Notes: generated by a model not told the origin, from the letters alone. Counted from the stretch's first letter, positions 24,747 to 34,771 are shown. The stretch is 64,000 nt of DNA from Prevotella aff. ruminicola Tc2-24 (GCF_900110895.1 NZ_FOIQ01000005.1:186001-250000); one strand, 5' to 3'. A program made the numbers and translations.

Positions 24747-27700
24747 ATGAGAGAGAAAATCGATTGTTTCCTGCCTTACGAAGACCTTCAGTCGACTGCC
24801 GAGATTACGGCGCAGCTAAGAGGAAGTAAGACAGTACAACATATATTCCTACTTGTAACACAGGCCCTTGACACGGAGGTGATGGCATCCTTCCCGGGCT
24901 GTCAGCAGATTACGGTAGACAATCTCACCAGCAGCAACACGCTGATGAGCATCGCAGAGAATGCGAAGGCAGACTATGCCCTGCTTCAGACGAAATCAAC
25001 CCGACTGACCATCGGCGACAGAGCCATGGAGCGTATGCTTCGTGTGGCTTCCGACGCTGATGCCGCGATGGTCTATGCCGACCATTACGACAGCATCGGC
25101 GGGGAACGGAAGGACCACCCCGTCATCGACTACCAACTAGGTAGTATCCGCGATGATTTTGATTTCGGTGCCATCCGACTTGTCAAGACATCGCTGCTTC
25201 ACACCTTCGCCATGCAGGCAGGAGAGCACGACTATCGACATGCGGGGCTCTATGCCCTGCGACTCTTCCTCAGTCGCAGCGGAACGATCTTCCACATCAA
25301 CGAGAAACTCTATACCGAGGAGGAGACAGACACGAGAGCCTCGGGCGTGAAACAGTTTGATTATGTGAACCCACGCAACCGTGAGGTGCAGATAGAGATG
25401 GAGCATGCCGCCACAGCCCATCTGGCAGAGATAGGCGCAAAGATCGACCCGTCGTTCTACCGTCGTCCAGACTTCAACGAACAGGAATTCGACGTAGAGG
25501 CATCCGTCATCATCCCCGTATACAACAGGGAGAAGACCATCTGCGACGCCGTGACGAGTGCCCTCAGTCAGAAAGCGAACTTCAAGTTCAATGTCATCGT
25601 CGTCGATAACCATTCCACGGACCGTACCACGGAACTGCTACGAGGCTTCCACGACGAACGACTGATCCATATCATACCCAAGCGCACTGACCTCGGCATC
25701 GGAGGTTGCTGGAATACTGCCATCAACGATGACCGCTGCGGACGGTTTGCCATACAGCTCGACTCTGATGATCTCTACTCGTCACCTAAGACGCTCCAGC
25801 AAGTGGTGGACACCTTCCACCGCCAACATGCGGCGATGGTCATCGGCTCATACCGTATGTGCGACTTTGAGTTGAACACCTTACCCCCAGGTCTCATCGA
25901 CCATCAGGAATGGACTGACGAGAACGGACCGAACAATGCGCTGCGCATCAACGGACTGGGTGCCCCCAGAGCCTTCTTCACACCACTGTTGCGACAAATC
26001 GGATTCCCTAACACGTCGTACGGTGAGGACTATGCGCTGGGACTTATTTTCTCCCGTCATTACCGTATCGGACGAATCTTCTCGGAACTGTACCTCTGTC
26101 GGCGCTGGGGAGGTAACAGCGACGCTGCGCTCTCTATCGAACGGATCAACGCGAACAACCTATACAAAGATCGGCTACGTACGTTAGAGATCATGGCCCG
26201 TCAGCAGATGCTACAGGGCAAACAGGAACTGATGGACGACTCTCCACTGCAACGGTTCTTCAGTCGGCAGTTGGAGAAATGGGCCGATGCCCGTAACCGC
26301 TACCTCGACCTGCGTAACGTCAGGACGCGTGAGTTGGCGGTGGGCGCCTCTTCCATCCAGGTGCAATGGAATCCTGCCCGTATGGTCTCCACAGGAGCCA
26401 AGATTGACAAACAGACCCTTGCCGAGCGGCCCTGTTTCCTCTGTGAGCAGAACCGTCCGAAAGAGCAGGTGAAGAAATCCGTGAACGCACAATACGACCT
26501 GCTCGTCAACCCCTTCCCCATCCTACCAGTTCACTTCACGATTCCCTCTGTGAAGCATGAGCCGCAACTGATCCGGGAGAGGTATGGCGAGATACACAAG
26601 CTGCTCGACGAGTATCCTGAGCTGATGGTCTTCTACAACGGTCCCAAGTGCGGAGCCTCAGCTCCCGACCATGCCCACTTCCAGGCTGGCTCCAGTGGTC
26701 TCCTGCCGCTGCAGACGGCTTGGCGACGACTTGGCAGGAACCTGACCACCATCATCAGTCTCAACGAGAATGAAGACATCTCCCTCATCGAGGAATATCC
26801 TTGTCCGGCTTTGCTCATCAGGAGTCATTCGCTCTATGGTGACGAGCAGCTCTTCCGCCGTCTTTACGAGGCACTGCCACAACGTGAGGACGAGACAGAA
26901 CCGATGATGAATATCGTCAGCTGGCGGCACGACGACGAGTATCTCTCTGTGGTCTTTCCGCGTCGCAAGCACCGTCCTGACTGCTATTATGAGGAGGGGG
27001 CCAACCAGTTGGTCATCAGTCCGGGAGCCCTTGACATGGCAGGCATGATCATCACACCCAGACAGGAGGACTTTGAACGACTGACGCCAGAGAAGGCCAT
27101 CGCCATTCTCCATGAGGTATCGCTCTCTCAGGAAGAGCTGCAGGATGTTATCAGTCGTCTGAAGTCGGGCACCATCAAGCTCAATCCTCACTTCCAGTCC
27201 ATCAACTCCAAAGAGCCTAACGTCACCGTCGGCATCGTCAGTGGCGAGAAGATCTCTTTTGTACTGAACGACCCCTTCATTGCCAAGGGCGAGGTCATCA
27301 CAGGCAGTCAGACGGTGGAGTTCCTGGAGGGTGGTATCCTCTGGCGAGGCACCCAGTATCGCGAGCTCACGTTCACGCCGCAGTCGGAGAATGCCTCTTT
27401 CTCGCTCAACGATGTGACCATTGGCGTCAACTTCCATTGGGAACGGAAAGAGACACAGGTGTTCGAGGGGACGCTCCGCATCGTGGTCGAGGCCGACAAG
27501 ATCGTTGCCATCAACGAACTGCCTGTTGAGAAGTACCTCACCAGTGTCATCTCCAGTGAGATGTCGGCCACCGCATCCCCGGAGTTCCTCAAGGCCCATG
27601 CCGTCATCTCCCGTTCATGGCTGTTGGCCCAGATGGAGAAGCGTCGTCAACATGAGAACGGTAACGACAGCTTCTTCTCGTTTACCAAGAAAGACGACGA

Positions 27701-28439
27701 ACTGATCAGATGGTACGACCGCGAGGACCACACCATCTTCGATGTCTGTGCCGATGACCACTGTCAGCGCTACCAAGGTATCACCAAGGCCTGCAATGAG
27801 CATGTGGGACAAGCCATTCAGGAGACACGTGGACAGATCCTGACCTATGGTGAAGATATCTGTGACGCGCGCTTCTCAAAATGCTGTGGCGGACAGACGG
27901 AAGAGTTCCAGTATTGCTGGGAGGATACACCCAAGCCCTATCTTGTCTCTTTCCAGGATCCCTACTGTAATACCAACGACAAGAAGATCCTCTCACAGGT
28001 GCTCAACGACTTCGACCAGGAGACCCCACACTTCTACCGCTGGACGGTGGAGTATACGGAAGAGCAGCTCTCTGAGCTTGTATGCAGGAAACTGAAAGAA
28101 GACTTCGGCACCATCACGGATCTGATTCCTCTGGAACGAGGCAAGAGCGGACGTATCTGGAAGCTCAAGATCGTCGGCACCAAGAAGACCTTTACCATCG
28201 GAAAGGAACTGGAGATCCGCAGGACTCTCAGCGACACTCATCTGCTCAGTTCTGCCTTTGAGGTGGAGAAGATCGCCACCTCTGAGGGCAACAAGTTCAT
28301 TCTCCATGGCAAGGGATGGGGACATGGTGTCGGACTCTGTCAGATCGGTGCTGCCGTCATGGGTGAGCAGGGTAAGACCTACGATGAGATCCTGCTCTTC
28401 TACTACCGTGGTGCCCAGATACAGAAGATCTACGAGTAA
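24747..28439 (+). CDS. Multidomain fusion: glycosyltransferase-like, HIT/DUF4922-like and SpoIID/LytB domains
   Basis: A 1230-residue protein with no signal peptide. Residues about 1-240 look like a degenerate GT-A domain ([13 protein letters not shown]). Residues about 250-470 are a full GT2 domain ([36 protein letters not shown] at about 337, GEDYALGL). Residues about 550-790 hold a DUF4922/galactose-phosphorylase-like fold with the HIT-type motif [10 protein letters not shown] at about 640. Residues about 800-1230 are SpoIID/LytB ([38 protein letters not shown] at about 1192), a domain of lytic transglycosylases and amidase enhancers. The AmpG-like gene 28 bp downstream points to peptidoglycan turnover. 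The lack of an export signal is puzzling for a wall enzyme. Confidence 0.85.
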   Translation: MREKIDCFLPYEDLQSTAEITAQLRGSKTVQHIFLLVTQALDTEVMASFPGCQQITVDNLTSSNTLMSIAENAKADYALLQTKSTRLTIGDRAMERMLRVASDADAAMVYADHYDSIGGERKDHPVIDYQLGSIRDDFDFGAIRLVKTSLLHTFAMQAGEHDYRHAGLYALRLFLSRSGTIFHINEKLYTEEETDTRASGVKQFDYVNPRNREVQIEMEHAATAHLAEIGAKIDPSFYRRPDFNEQEFDVEASVIIPVYNREKTICDAVTSALSQKANFKFNVIVVDNHSTDRTTELLRGFHDERLIHIIPKRTDLGIGGCWNTAINDDRCGRFAIQLDSDDLYSSPKTLQQVVDTFHRQHAAMVIGSYRMCDFELNTLPPGLIDHQEWTDENGPNNALRINGLGAPRAFFTPLLRQIGFPNTSYGEDYALGLIFSRHYRIGRIFSELYLCRRWGGNSDAALSIERINANNLYKDRLRTLEIMARQQMLQGKQELMDDSPLQRFFSRQLEKWADARNRYLDLRNVRTRELAVGASSIQVQWNPARMVSTGAKIDKQTLAERPCFLCEQNRPKEQVKKSVNAQYDLLVNPFPILPVHFTIPSVKHEPQLIRERYGEIHKLLDEYPELMVFYNGPKCGASAPDHAHFQAGSSGLLPLQTAWRRLGRNLTTIISLNENEDISLIEEYPCPALLIRSHSLYGDEQLFRRLYEALPQREDETEPMMNIVSWRHDDEYLSVVFPRRKHRPDCYYEEGANQLVISPGALDMAGMIITPRQEDFERLTPEKAIAILHEVSLSQEELQDVISRLKSGTIKLNPHFQSINSKEPNVTVGIVSGEKISFVLNDPFIAKGEVITGSQTVEFLEGGILWRGTQYRELTFTPQSENASFSLNDVTIGVNFHWERKETQVFEGTLRIVVEADKIVAINELPVEKYLTSVISSEMSATASPEFLKAHAVISRSWLLAQMEKRRQHENGNDSFFSFTKKDDELIRWYDREDHTIFDVCADDHCQRYQGITKACNEHVGQAIQETRGQILTYGEDICDARFSKCCGGQTEEFQYCWEDTPKPYLVSFQDPYCNTNDKKILSQVLNDFDQETPHFYRWTVEYTEEQLSELVCRKLKEDFGTITDLIPLERGKSGRIWKLKIVGTKKTFTIGKELEIRRTLSDTHLLSSAFEVEKIATSEGNKFILHGKGWGHGVGLCQIGAAVMGEQGKTYDEILLFYYRGAQIQKIYE

Positions 28440-28467
28440 TCATTAGTATCAACGACCATTTATATAT

Positions 28468-29772
28468 ATGAGAAGAAACCCTTGGGCATGGGTGCCCACA
28501 CTTTACTTCGCGGAAGGACTGCCTAACGTGGCCGTGATGACGATCTCACTCATCATGTACAAACGTCTGGGTTTGTCGAATGCCGACATCACGCTCTACA
28601 CCTCGTGGCTCAGCCTGCCATGGGTCATCAAACCGCTGTGGAGCCCTTTCATCGACATCATCAAGACCAAACGGTGGTGGATCATCAGCATGCAACTGCT
28701 CGTCGGTGCGGCCCTTGGCGGTGTGGCCTTTACGATCCCAGGCCCTTACTGGCTGCAGGGGTCACTGGCCTTCTTCTGGCTGATGGCCTTTTCCAGTGCC
28801 ACCCATGATATTGCGGCCGACGGGTTCTATATGCTCGGTCTTAACCAGCACAGGCAGGCCTACTTTGTGGGCATCCGCAACACATTCTTCCGCATAGCGA
28901 CCATCTTCGGACAAGGACTGCTGGTAATGCTGGCAGGCAACCTTGAGGTCATCACACGAAACGTGAGATATTCCTGGAGTCTGATGTTCTACGGTATGGC
29001 TGGTCTCTTCATCGCCTTCTGGATGTGGCATCACTATATCCTGCCACACCCCTCTGAGGACTCTCAGCGATATATCCAAGACCCGTCGCTCTCTCCCTCT
29101 ACTTACATCCTACTGGAGTTCTGGCGCACGGTAAAGACCTTTTTCAAGAAGCCCCAAGTATTGGCAGGACTCTTTTTCATGCTCTTCTATCGCATGCCTG
29201 AAGGACTGTTGGCAAAGGTCAGTGCCCTCTTCCTCATCGACACACAAGCACAGGGCGGTCTGGGACTCTCTCCAGCTGAATACGGCTTAGTGCAAGGGAC
29301 GGTCGGCGTTATCGGACTGACCCTGGGCGGTATCCTCGGTGGTATTGTTGCCAGCCGCGACGGACTGAAGCGCTGGCTCTGGCCCATGGTGATGGCCATC
29401 ACCCTCCCCGACCTGGTATATGTCTATCTGGCTTATGCCTTACCCAACAGTCTCCTGATCATCAATATCTGCGTGTTTATCGAGCAGTTCGGCTACGGCT
29501 TCGGTTTCTCGGCCTATATGCTGTACCTTATTTATTATAGTCAAGGAGAGCACAAGACCGCCCACTATGCACTCTGTACGGCCTGCATGGCCCTGTCGAT
29601 GATGATTCCAGGATTCTTTGCAGGCGCCCTGCAAGAGAGCGTCGGTTATCAGACATTCTTCCTCATCGTCATCGCCTCTTGCTCCCTAACCTATATTGCA
29701 TCATCCTTTCTGGAAATCGATCCGGAATTCGGTAAAAAGAAAGAGATTAGGGAAAACCCTACCGACGAATAG
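28468..29772 (+). CDS. MFS permease, AmpG-like (muropeptide or amino-sugar uptake)
   Basis: A 434-residue protein with about 12 transmembrane helices. The N-terminal signature WVPTLYFAEGLPNVAVMTISLIMYKRLGLSNADI and LPWVIKPLWSPFID match AmpG-type permeases, which carry anhydro-muropeptides or MurNAc-containing sugars inward. It lies 28 bp downstream of the SpoIID fusion gene and is surely co-transcribed. Related gene pairs occur in Bacteroidetes cell-wall salvage loci, but MurNAc kinase and etherase genes are not in this window. Confidence 0.85.
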   Translation: MRRNPWAWVPTLYFAEGLPNVAVMTISLIMYKRLGLSNADITLYTSWLSLPWVIKPLWSPFIDIIKTKRWWIISMQLLVGAALGGVAFTIPGPYWLQGSLAFFWLMAFSSATHDIAADGFYMLGLNQHRQAYFVGIRNTFFRIATIFGQGLLVMLAGNLEVITRNVRYSWSLMFYGMAGLFIAFWMWHHYILPHPSEDSQRYIQDPSLSPSTYILLEFWRTVKTFFKKPQVLAGLFFMLFYRMPEGLLAKVSALFLIDTQAQGGLGLSPAEYGLVQGTVGVIGLTLGGILGGIVASRDGLKRWLWPMVMAITLPDLVYVYLAYALPNSLLIINICVFIEQFGYGFGFSAYMLYLIYYSQGEHKTAHYALCTACMALSMMIPGFFAGALQESVGYQTFFLIVIASCSLTYIASSFLEIDPEFGKKKEIRENPTDE

Positions 29773-29805
29773 GAAAAATCTCTTGACAGCATCGGAATAT
29801 CTACC

Positions 29806-29814
29806 TATCTTTGC
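29806..29814 (+). promoter_or_regulatory. -7 promoter element
   Basis: Reads TATCTTTGC, 28 bp before the ATG at 29843 of the small lipoprotein gene, following the AmpG-like gene. Confidence 0.65.
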
Positions 29815-29842
29815 ACTGTCAAACATTTAAAACATGACTATT

Positions 29843-30433
29843 ATGAAGAAGATATTTTACCTACTGATGATGATTCCGGCATTCGTACTGACCAGCTGCG
29901 ATACCGATGAGATGGTGGCCGACAGACTGACTGGTGCAAACTGGGAAGGTTGGCTTGGCACATACTACCAGAATATCTGGGGCGATGAGTTCCAAGATGG
30001 TAAGTTCCATACCGTATGGCGCTTCGACGCAGCTTATTATGATGCCACCTACGGCACAGGCTATGAGGTCGACTATTCCCTCACCGATCGCCACGACTAT
30101 GCCTACAGTGCTTTCAACTGGGAGGTGCGCAACGGAAATATCTATATCGATTACAGGAATCGCGACTGGAACAACGTACGCATCGACTGGGAAGACTACG
30201 ATATCAGCCACAATCACTTCCGTGGTGTGATGTACGACTGGGAAGACCGTGTCTATCGCTTCGACCTGAGGAACAACACCGGATGGAACTGGGATGATTT
30301 CGACATCCATTTCAGCTTCCGCACCCGCGGAGCAGAGTCTGACTCTATCCCCGTCTATATCAGTGACGATGGTCGCAGCTACGCCTCTGGTAAGTTCGCC
30401 AAGGCACTCCTGAAGAAGAAAGCATCCAACTAA
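29843..30433 (+). CDS. Tyr/Trp/Asp-rich lipoprotein, unknown function
   Basis: A 196-residue lipoprotein (MKKIFYLLMMIPAFVLTSC, Cys at residue 19). The mature part is strikingly rich in Trp, Tyr and Asp, with repeated short strands (NIYIDYRNRDWNN, RIDWEDYDISHNH, VYRFDLRNNTGWNWDDFDIHF), suggesting a small beta-barrel or beta-sandwich of the lipocalin-like type. I do not recognise a family. An ATG 9 bp upstream (29834) is possible, but the one at 29843 gives a standard signal. It has its own promoter and ends at a bidirectional terminator. Confidence 0.72.
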   Translation: MKKIFYLLMMIPAFVLTSCDTDEMVADRLTGANWEGWLGTYYQNIWGDEFQDGKFHTVWRFDAAYYDATYGTGYEVDYSLTDRHDYAYSAFNWEVRNGNIYIDYRNRDWNNVRIDWEDYDISHNHFRGVMYDWEDRVYRFDLRNNTGWNWDDFDIHFSFRTRGAESDSIPVYISDDGRSYASGKFAKALLKKKASN

Positions 30434-30440
30434 TATAAGA

Positions 30441-30470
30441 AAAAAGGCTTCCCGCTAAGGAAGCCTTTTT
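30441..30470. terminator. Bidirectional terminator
   Basis: A 12-bp perfect stem (30441-30452 with 30459-30470), A run on the left and T run on the right. It separates the converging lipoprotein and serine acetyltransferase genes. Confidence 0.9.
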
Positions 30471-30488
30471 TCTTGGTATCATTTCTTG

Positions 30489-31412
30489 TCAGATGCCCGC
30501 TCCATCCTGGAAACCGGCATCCACGGCCTTGCTCTGAAGGATTCTTGAATAAGGCGGTACACTATGCGTCAGCCAGATGTTACCACCGATGATGGAGTCA
30601 TGCCCGATGGTGATACGTCCGAGGATAGAAGCATTGGAATAGATGGTCACATGATCCTCGATGATCGGGTGGCGCGGCACATTCAGCATGTTGCCCTGCT
30701 CGTCGTACTTAAAGCTCTTAGCACCCAGTGTCACACCCTGATACAGGGTCACATGGTTGCCGATGATGGCCGTCTCACCGATGACGACACCCGTACCGTG
30801 GTCTATCGAGAAATAATCACCGATCTGTGCACCCGGATGGATGTCTATACCCGTCTTCGAATGCGCCTGTTCCGTGATGATACGTGGAATCACCGGCACC
30901 TTCAGCTCATGCAGCTTATGGGCAATACGGTAATGGGTCATCGTGTTCACCACCGGATAGCAGAAGATCACCTCACCATAGTTCGGTGCCGCGGGGTCAT
31001 TATCGAACATCGCCTCCACGTCGGTATATAACTGCCGTTTGATCTCCGGCAACGTATCGATGAAGGTCAACGCCAATCGCTCTGCCTCAGTATAGACCTG
31101 TTCCTTTGTCCGAATAGCCTCACAGTCCTCACAGAACTGCAAGCCATGAGCGATCTGCTTCGTCAGCAGTGTCAGCAACTCCTCCATGTGGACACCGATG
31201 TAATACGAGCGCTGTGTCTCATCGGGCTGACGTCTGTTAAAATAATCCGGGAAGATAATGCTCTTCACCAGTGTGACGATCTGCTTCACCTGCTCTACAG
31301 AAGGCAACGGAGCCTCGGTGGCAGGCATCATGCCCACCTCCTTTTCCGTATGCTTCGACATCAGTGCTACATTCTTCTGCAACACCCCATTCACGGTCTT
31401 CTTGTCTATCAT
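30489..31412 (-). CDS. Serine O-acetyltransferase
   Basis: A 307-residue protein of the CysE/EpsC type. It has an N-terminal helical region and a C-terminal left-handed beta-helix of hexapeptide repeats (HPGAQIGDYFSIDHGTGVVIGETAIIGNHVTLYQGVTLG). The catalytic His-Asp pair is in the DHGTG segment. It forms O-acetylserine for cysteine synthesis. The frame extends 30 bp upstream, but the TACCTTTG box at 31440-31447 overlaps that extension and AAGGAA precedes the ATG at 31412, so I prefer the latter. Confidence 0.9.
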   Translation of the reverse strand: MIDKKTVNGVLQKNVALMSKHTEKEVGMMPATEAPLPSVEQVKQIVTLVKSIIFPDYFNRRQPDETQRSYYIGVHMEELLTLLTKQIAHGLQFCEDCEAIRTKEQVYTEAERLALTFIDTLPEIKRQLYTDVEAMFDNDPAAPNYGEVIFCYPVVNTMTHYRIAHKLHELKVPVIPRIITEQAHSKTGIDIHPGAQIGDYFSIDHGTGVVIGETAIIGNHVTLYQGVTLGAKSFKYDEQGNMLNVPRHPIIEDHVTIYSNASILGRITIGHDSIIGGNIWLTHSVPPYSRILQSKAVDAGFQDGAGI

Positions 31413-31439
31413 TTCCTTAGTTCTTGTACGTTTCAGGGA

Positions 31440-31447
31440 CAAAGGTA
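31440..31447 (-). promoter_or_regulatory. -7 promoter element of the serine acetyltransferase gene
   Basis: Reads TACCTTTG on the minus strand, 28 bp before the chosen ATG. Confidence 0.6.
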
Positions 31448-31478
31448 CGACTAAGTCAGTAAAAAACCAAAAAATCTT

Positions 31479-32057
31479 TTAGTTTTTTTCTTCGTCTCCA
31501 AAAGCCCCAGACCGCTCATGGATATAGGTCTGGAAGTATGCTTTCTCTCCTTTCCCGTCAACAGGCGACAGGAAATCATCGACATACCAGTCACCCCGCT
31601 CGAAGAACAGACTGAGAACGATTTCATAGTCATTACCGAAGTTCTCGGCATTGAGATAGGCCACCGCAGTGGAATCCGTGATATTCTCAATCTTCTCAAT
31701 CTGATAAGAGAAATCGCCATCATCCTGTGAGTTCGTCCAGTGGTCGTAGTCCAACAGAAGATCGTCCTCTGCCAGAGCCAAGGCCTGCGATTTCAGGTTC
31801 TGATAGCGTGTGGAACAGAACATGCTGTCGTAGTTGACCGTATGATCGATCACCAATCCGAATTGATTACGCGTCGCATTCTTATAACGGCTATACATCG
31901 AATCGACACGCTGACTGATATACGCTGCCGTATGCTTTTCGGAGATCGCATCGGTCAGTGTATCAGTCCTGAGAGAATCCGCATCATTGACGGTCCTACC
32001 CGTCTTATTGCCGCAGGCTGCCAATACCAGAACTGCGACGAATAAAAGCTTCTTCAT
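31479..32057 (-). CDS. Lipoprotein, unknown function
   Basis: A 192-residue lipoprotein (MKKLLFVAVLVLAACGNK, Cys at residue 15). The mature chain is acidic, with an alpha-plus-beta pattern ending in LSLFFERGDWYVDDFLSPVDG, which is reminiscent of the DUF3828/NTF2-like layout of small Bacteroidetes lipoproteins. No certain family. It lies 32 bp downstream of the Lrp regulator gene on the same strand, so it could be the last gene of the ExbBD operon. Confidence 0.7.
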   Translation of the reverse strand: MKKLLFVAVLVLAACGNKTGRTVNDADSLRTDTLTDAISEKHTAAYISQRVDSMYSRYKNATRNQFGLVIDHTVNYDSMFCSTRYQNLKSQALALAEDDLLLDYDHWTNSQDDGDFSYQIEKIENITDSTAVAYLNAENFGNDYEIVLSLFFERGDWYVDDFLSPVDGKGEKAYFQTYIHERSGAFGDEEKN

Positions 32058-32089
32058 CTTACGCCCCTCTGCTTGTTGTCCCCCTCACA

Positions 32090-32578
32090 TCAGATGATCT
32101 CGTCGTCCTCCTTTCCGGAGAGCATGTCGACGATAGGCAGCTGACGGTTAATAGCCGAATGGAAAGAGATCAGGGTCTGACTGCTGGCCAGTCCCAGTGG
32201 CTGCAGTTTGTCATGGATGATGGTCAGCAAGTGGTGATTATTCACTGCATACAGTTTGATAAACATATCAAAGTTTCCTGTGGTATAATGACACTCCACC
32301 ACTTCAGGAATCTCCTTGAGTTTCTCCACCACCTCGTCGAAGGTGCCGGGATCCTTGAGGTTCAAGCCGATATAAGCACATGTCTCATAACCGATCTTCT
32401 CAGGGTCGATGACGAACTGCGAGCCTTTCAGCACACCCATCGCCGACAGCTTCTGGATACGCTGATGAATGGCTGCACCACTCACATTACAGGTACGAGC
32501 TACTTCCAGGAACGGAATACGGGCATCCTCGGCTATCAGTCGGAGGATCTGCCTGTCAAGTTTATCAATCTTACTCAT
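32090..32578 (-). CDS. Lrp/AsnC-family transcriptional regulator
   Basis: A 162-residue regulator. The N-terminal HTH (KLDRQILRLIAEDARIPFLEVARTCNVSGAAIHQRIQKL) is followed by the RAM ligand-binding domain (GYETCAYIGLNL, VVECHYTTGNFDMFIKLYA). Lrp-type proteins sense amino acids and form octamers. The ATG at 32578 lies 1 bp after the stop of the ExbD gene, so this regulator is translated from the proton-channel operon. An extension to 32605 would overlap exbD and is less likely. Confidence 0.9.
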   Translation of the reverse strand: MSKIDKLDRQILRLIAEDARIPFLEVARTCNVSGAAIHQRIQKLSAMGVLKGSQFVIDPEKIGYETCAYIGLNLKDPGTFDEVVEKLKEIPEVVECHYTTGNFDMFIKLYAVNNHHLLTIIHDKLQPLGLASSQTLISFHSAINRQLPIVDMLSGKEDDEII

Positions 32579-32579
32579 A

Positions 32580-33047
32580 TCAATTATTGGTTTTATCGGT
32601 TGCACTATAATGAATCTTCAAAGCATACGACTGTTGCAGGGCTTGTTTCACGTCTTGTATCAGTCCCATCGGTGTATGACGGTCGGCACGCAGACTGACG
32701 GTCAGCTTGTCGGCATTCTCTGGCGACATGGAAGCACGGATGGCCTCGATACGGGCCGGAATCTCCTCGGTCGTCACGATATCGCCATTGAGTTGTATAC
32801 GGTACTCACCATCAGTCCCCTGGATAAGGTGCCCTATATAGACGTTGACCACCGACGCCTTATGAGCCAGCTTCTGCATCTCCTTGCCCTGCGGCACCTC
32901 CACCTTCACCTTCACCTCATCGCTGCGCATATGAGTGACGATCATGAAGAAGAACAGCACGGTGAAAATCAGGTCGGGCATCGACGCCACATTCAACGAT
33001 GGAACATGGTGATGCTTCGTACGGAACATGCTCTGCATGGGTCTCAT
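32580..33047 (-). CDS. ExbD/TolR-family protein (second copy)
   Basis: A 155-residue protein with one N-terminal transmembrane helix preceded by the ExbD pattern VPSLNVASMPDLIFTVLFFFMIV, where the Asp in MPDLIF is the proton-conducting residue. The C-terminal periplasmic domain ends QDVKQALQQSYALKIHYS. It partners ExbB in proton-driven energy transfer to TonB or a related outer-membrane process. It overlaps the preceding exbD-like gene by 4 bp. Confidence 0.88.
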   Translation of the reverse strand: MRPMQSMFRTKHHHVPSLNVASMPDLIFTVLFFFMIVTHMRSDEVKVKVEVPQGKEMQKLAHKASVVNVYIGHLIQGTDGEYRIQLNGDIVTTEEIPARIEAIRASMSPENADKLTVSLRADRHTPMGLIQDVKQALQQSYALKIHYSATDKTNN

Positions 33048-33586
33048 ACGCGACCTCCTTTCTGTCCATCAGACGACGCTTCCGTCGTAGGCGCCTCACT
33101 GATACGCTGGGGATAGTAGGCATTGACCGCCGCTTTCTCGTCAGACGTACAGAGACCATAGCTACGCCCATACCGTTCACGGGCATACTGCTCACGCAGG
33201 GCACGGTAAGCACCGACGATGGCGTTCTGCATCTCGAAATAGGCCTCATAGGTGGCCTGGCGGTCAACCTGCAGCGACACGACATGCCCTGTACGGTTCA
33301 CCTGCGCCAGCGTACGCACCTCATCCGTCAGTTGTCGGACAGAGACCGTCTTCCCGTCACATGTCAGCTGACCATTGGCATCCAGTGCCACACGCATCAC
33401 AAGATCCTTGTTGATGTCGACAGGCTGCTCATGATCAAGCGGAGGCGGCGGCATCTGTCGCAGCAGTCCCTTGTCCGTATCCATCGAAGATGTCACAAGG
33501 AAGAAGATCAACAGCATGAACGAGATGTCTGCCGTTGAGGTGGTGTTCAGCTCCGGAATCTGCTGACGATAGCGCTTACGAAACAT
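33044..33586 (-). CDS. ExbD/TolR-family protein (first copy)
   Basis: A 180-residue ExbD. The sequence IPELNTTSTADISFMLLIFFLVTSSMDTDKG contains the helix with the conserved Asp (ADISFM). The periplasmic part has a Pro stretch (MPPPPLDHEQP). A longer frame reaches 33742, but its extra N-terminal 52 residues are Arg/His-rich and antisense-like, and overlap the previous gene, so the ATG at 33586 is better. The overlap with the small membrane gene is 40 bp. Confidence 0.87.
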   Translation of the reverse strand: MFRKRYRQQIPELNTTSTADISFMLLIFFLVTSSMDTDKGLLRQMPPPPLDHEQPVDINKDLVMRVALDANGQLTCDGKTVSVRQLTDEVRTLAQVNRTGHVVSLQVDRQATYEAYFEMQNAIVGAYRALREQYARERYGRSYGLCTSDEKAAVNAYYPQRISEAPTTEASSDGQKGGRV

Positions 33587-33906
33587 CCGATGATCAGTAG
33601 GATTGAGGTATAGATAAACATATCTGTCGTCTTCAGCCAGAACGTATCCGTGAAACGGACACCGTTGGTAATGACCGGCGACGAGGAGCCTAAGAGGAAG
33701 GTGATGACCAGGCATACGACGAGGGCGATGGCCACGCACCACCCGATCCTGCCTGCCGGCACACCGTTGACGATGTCGTCGCCCTGCTGTCGGGTGCGGA
33801 GCGTGTGCCAGACAGAATATGCCGTCACACCGAGTGCGACAGCCACCATCAGGTACATCAGACCCAGCATCAGGTCGGCAAGGAAGGGCGAGACCAGACT
33901 ATTCAT
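33547..33906 (-). CDS. Small three-helix membrane protein in the ExbBD operon
   Basis: A 119-residue protein, hydrophobic throughout, with about three transmembrane segments (LMLGLMYLMVAVALGVTAYSVW, WCVAIALVVCLVITFLLG, DMFIYTSILLIIGCFVSAIV). Not a known ExbB or ExbD. It sits between them, overlapping exbB by 4 bp and exbD by 40 bp. Genes in this slot recur in Bacteroidetes ExbBD operons and may encode an accessory membrane subunit. Confidence 0.75.
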   Translation of the reverse strand: MNSLVSPFLADLMLGLMYLMVAVALGVTAYSVWHTLRTRQQGDDIVNGVPAGRIGWCVAIALVVCLVITFLLGSSSPVITNGVRFTDTFWLKTTDMFIYTSILLIIGCFVSAIVSRFRS

Positions 33907-34739
33907 AACGATCGTTTCGTTTGATAGACAGAGATGATATCGAGAAGCGTGATGGCCGACTCTTCCATCTGGGCCGTCAGACGCTCAATCTTCGAAAGGA
34001 TATAACTATAGAAGAGCTGCAGGATCAAGGCTACCACGATACCGAAGATCGTGGTGATCAGTGCCACCTTCATGCCCTCTGCCACGATGGTTGGTCCGAT
34101 ATCGCCGGCCTGCTGGATCTGGTCGAAGGCCATCACCATACCAATCACCGTTCCGAGGAATCCCAGCGAGGGCGCCATGGCGATGAAGAGCTTGATCCAC
34201 GAACAACCTTTCTCCAGGTTCGTGGCCTGCAGACCGCCGTAGTTCGTGATGCTGCGCTCAATAGCCTCTATCGGCTGATCGATATGCAGCAGTCCCTGAT
34301 AACACACACTGGCCACAGGTCCACGGGTGTTCCGACAGAGTGTCTTAGCCCCCTCCACATCGTCGTTCTTCAGGTGTTGCTCAATATCCTCCATCAGCTT
34401 TCTGGCCTTGATCTCCGAGAGCGTCAGATAGATGATACGCTCGATACAGAAAGCAAGACCCAGCACCAGGGCCAGAGCCACCAGCGACATGAACCCCACA
34501 TTTCCATCAATAAACTTGGTCTTGAGCTGTTTATGGAAGCCCCCATTCTCGACATCGCCCTCAGGGTCTTCGAGCACGAGATTCTCCGCCAGTGCCGAGT
34601 CGGCCACAGCCACTGAATCGACTGTTGCGACAGCATTCGCCACGAGCATCGTGTCTTGAGAAGTTTTATCTTGAGCAACGGCAGTTTGCGTAAAGAAGAG
34701 CAAACCTATGAGGGAGAACAGAATAATCACTCTTTTCAT
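33903..34739 (-). CDS. ExbB/TolQ/MotA-family proton channel
   Basis: A 278-residue protein with an N-terminal signal-like segment (IILFSLIGLLFFTQTAVAQ) and an acidic linker, then the channel helices. The hallmark segment is LFIAMAPSLGFLGTVIGMVMAFDQI, followed by EGMKVALITTIFGIVVALILQLFYSYIL. It forms the pentameric channel that carries protons for ExbD. First gene of the exbB, membrane protein, exbD, exbD, lrp operon. Confidence 0.92.
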   Translation of the reverse strand: MKRVIILFSLIGLLFFTQTAVAQDKTSQDTMLVANAVATVDSVAVADSALAENLVLEDPEGDVENGGFHKQLKTKFIDGNVGFMSLVALALVLGLAFCIERIIYLTLSEIKARKLMEDIEQHLKNDDVEGAKTLCRNTRGPVASVCYQGLLHIDQPIEAIERSITNYGGLQATNLEKGCSWIKLFIAMAPSLGFLGTVIGMVMAFDQIQQAGDIGPTIVAEGMKVALITTIFGIVVALILQLFYSYILSKIERLTAQMEESAITLLDIISVYQTKRSL

Positions 34740-34771
34740 AATCCTGTCAGTTTGTAGTTATGCGGCTAAAA

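Noticed and set aside
26658..27599. A 313-codon minus-strand open frame inside the fusion gene
   Set aside because: Antisense shadow of a gene with clear domains in the other strand; composition is typical of complement reading.
33587..33742. N-terminal extension of the first ExbD gene
   Set aside because: The extra residues are antisense-like in composition and overlap the small membrane gene, whereas the ATG at 33586 gives a normal ExbD start.
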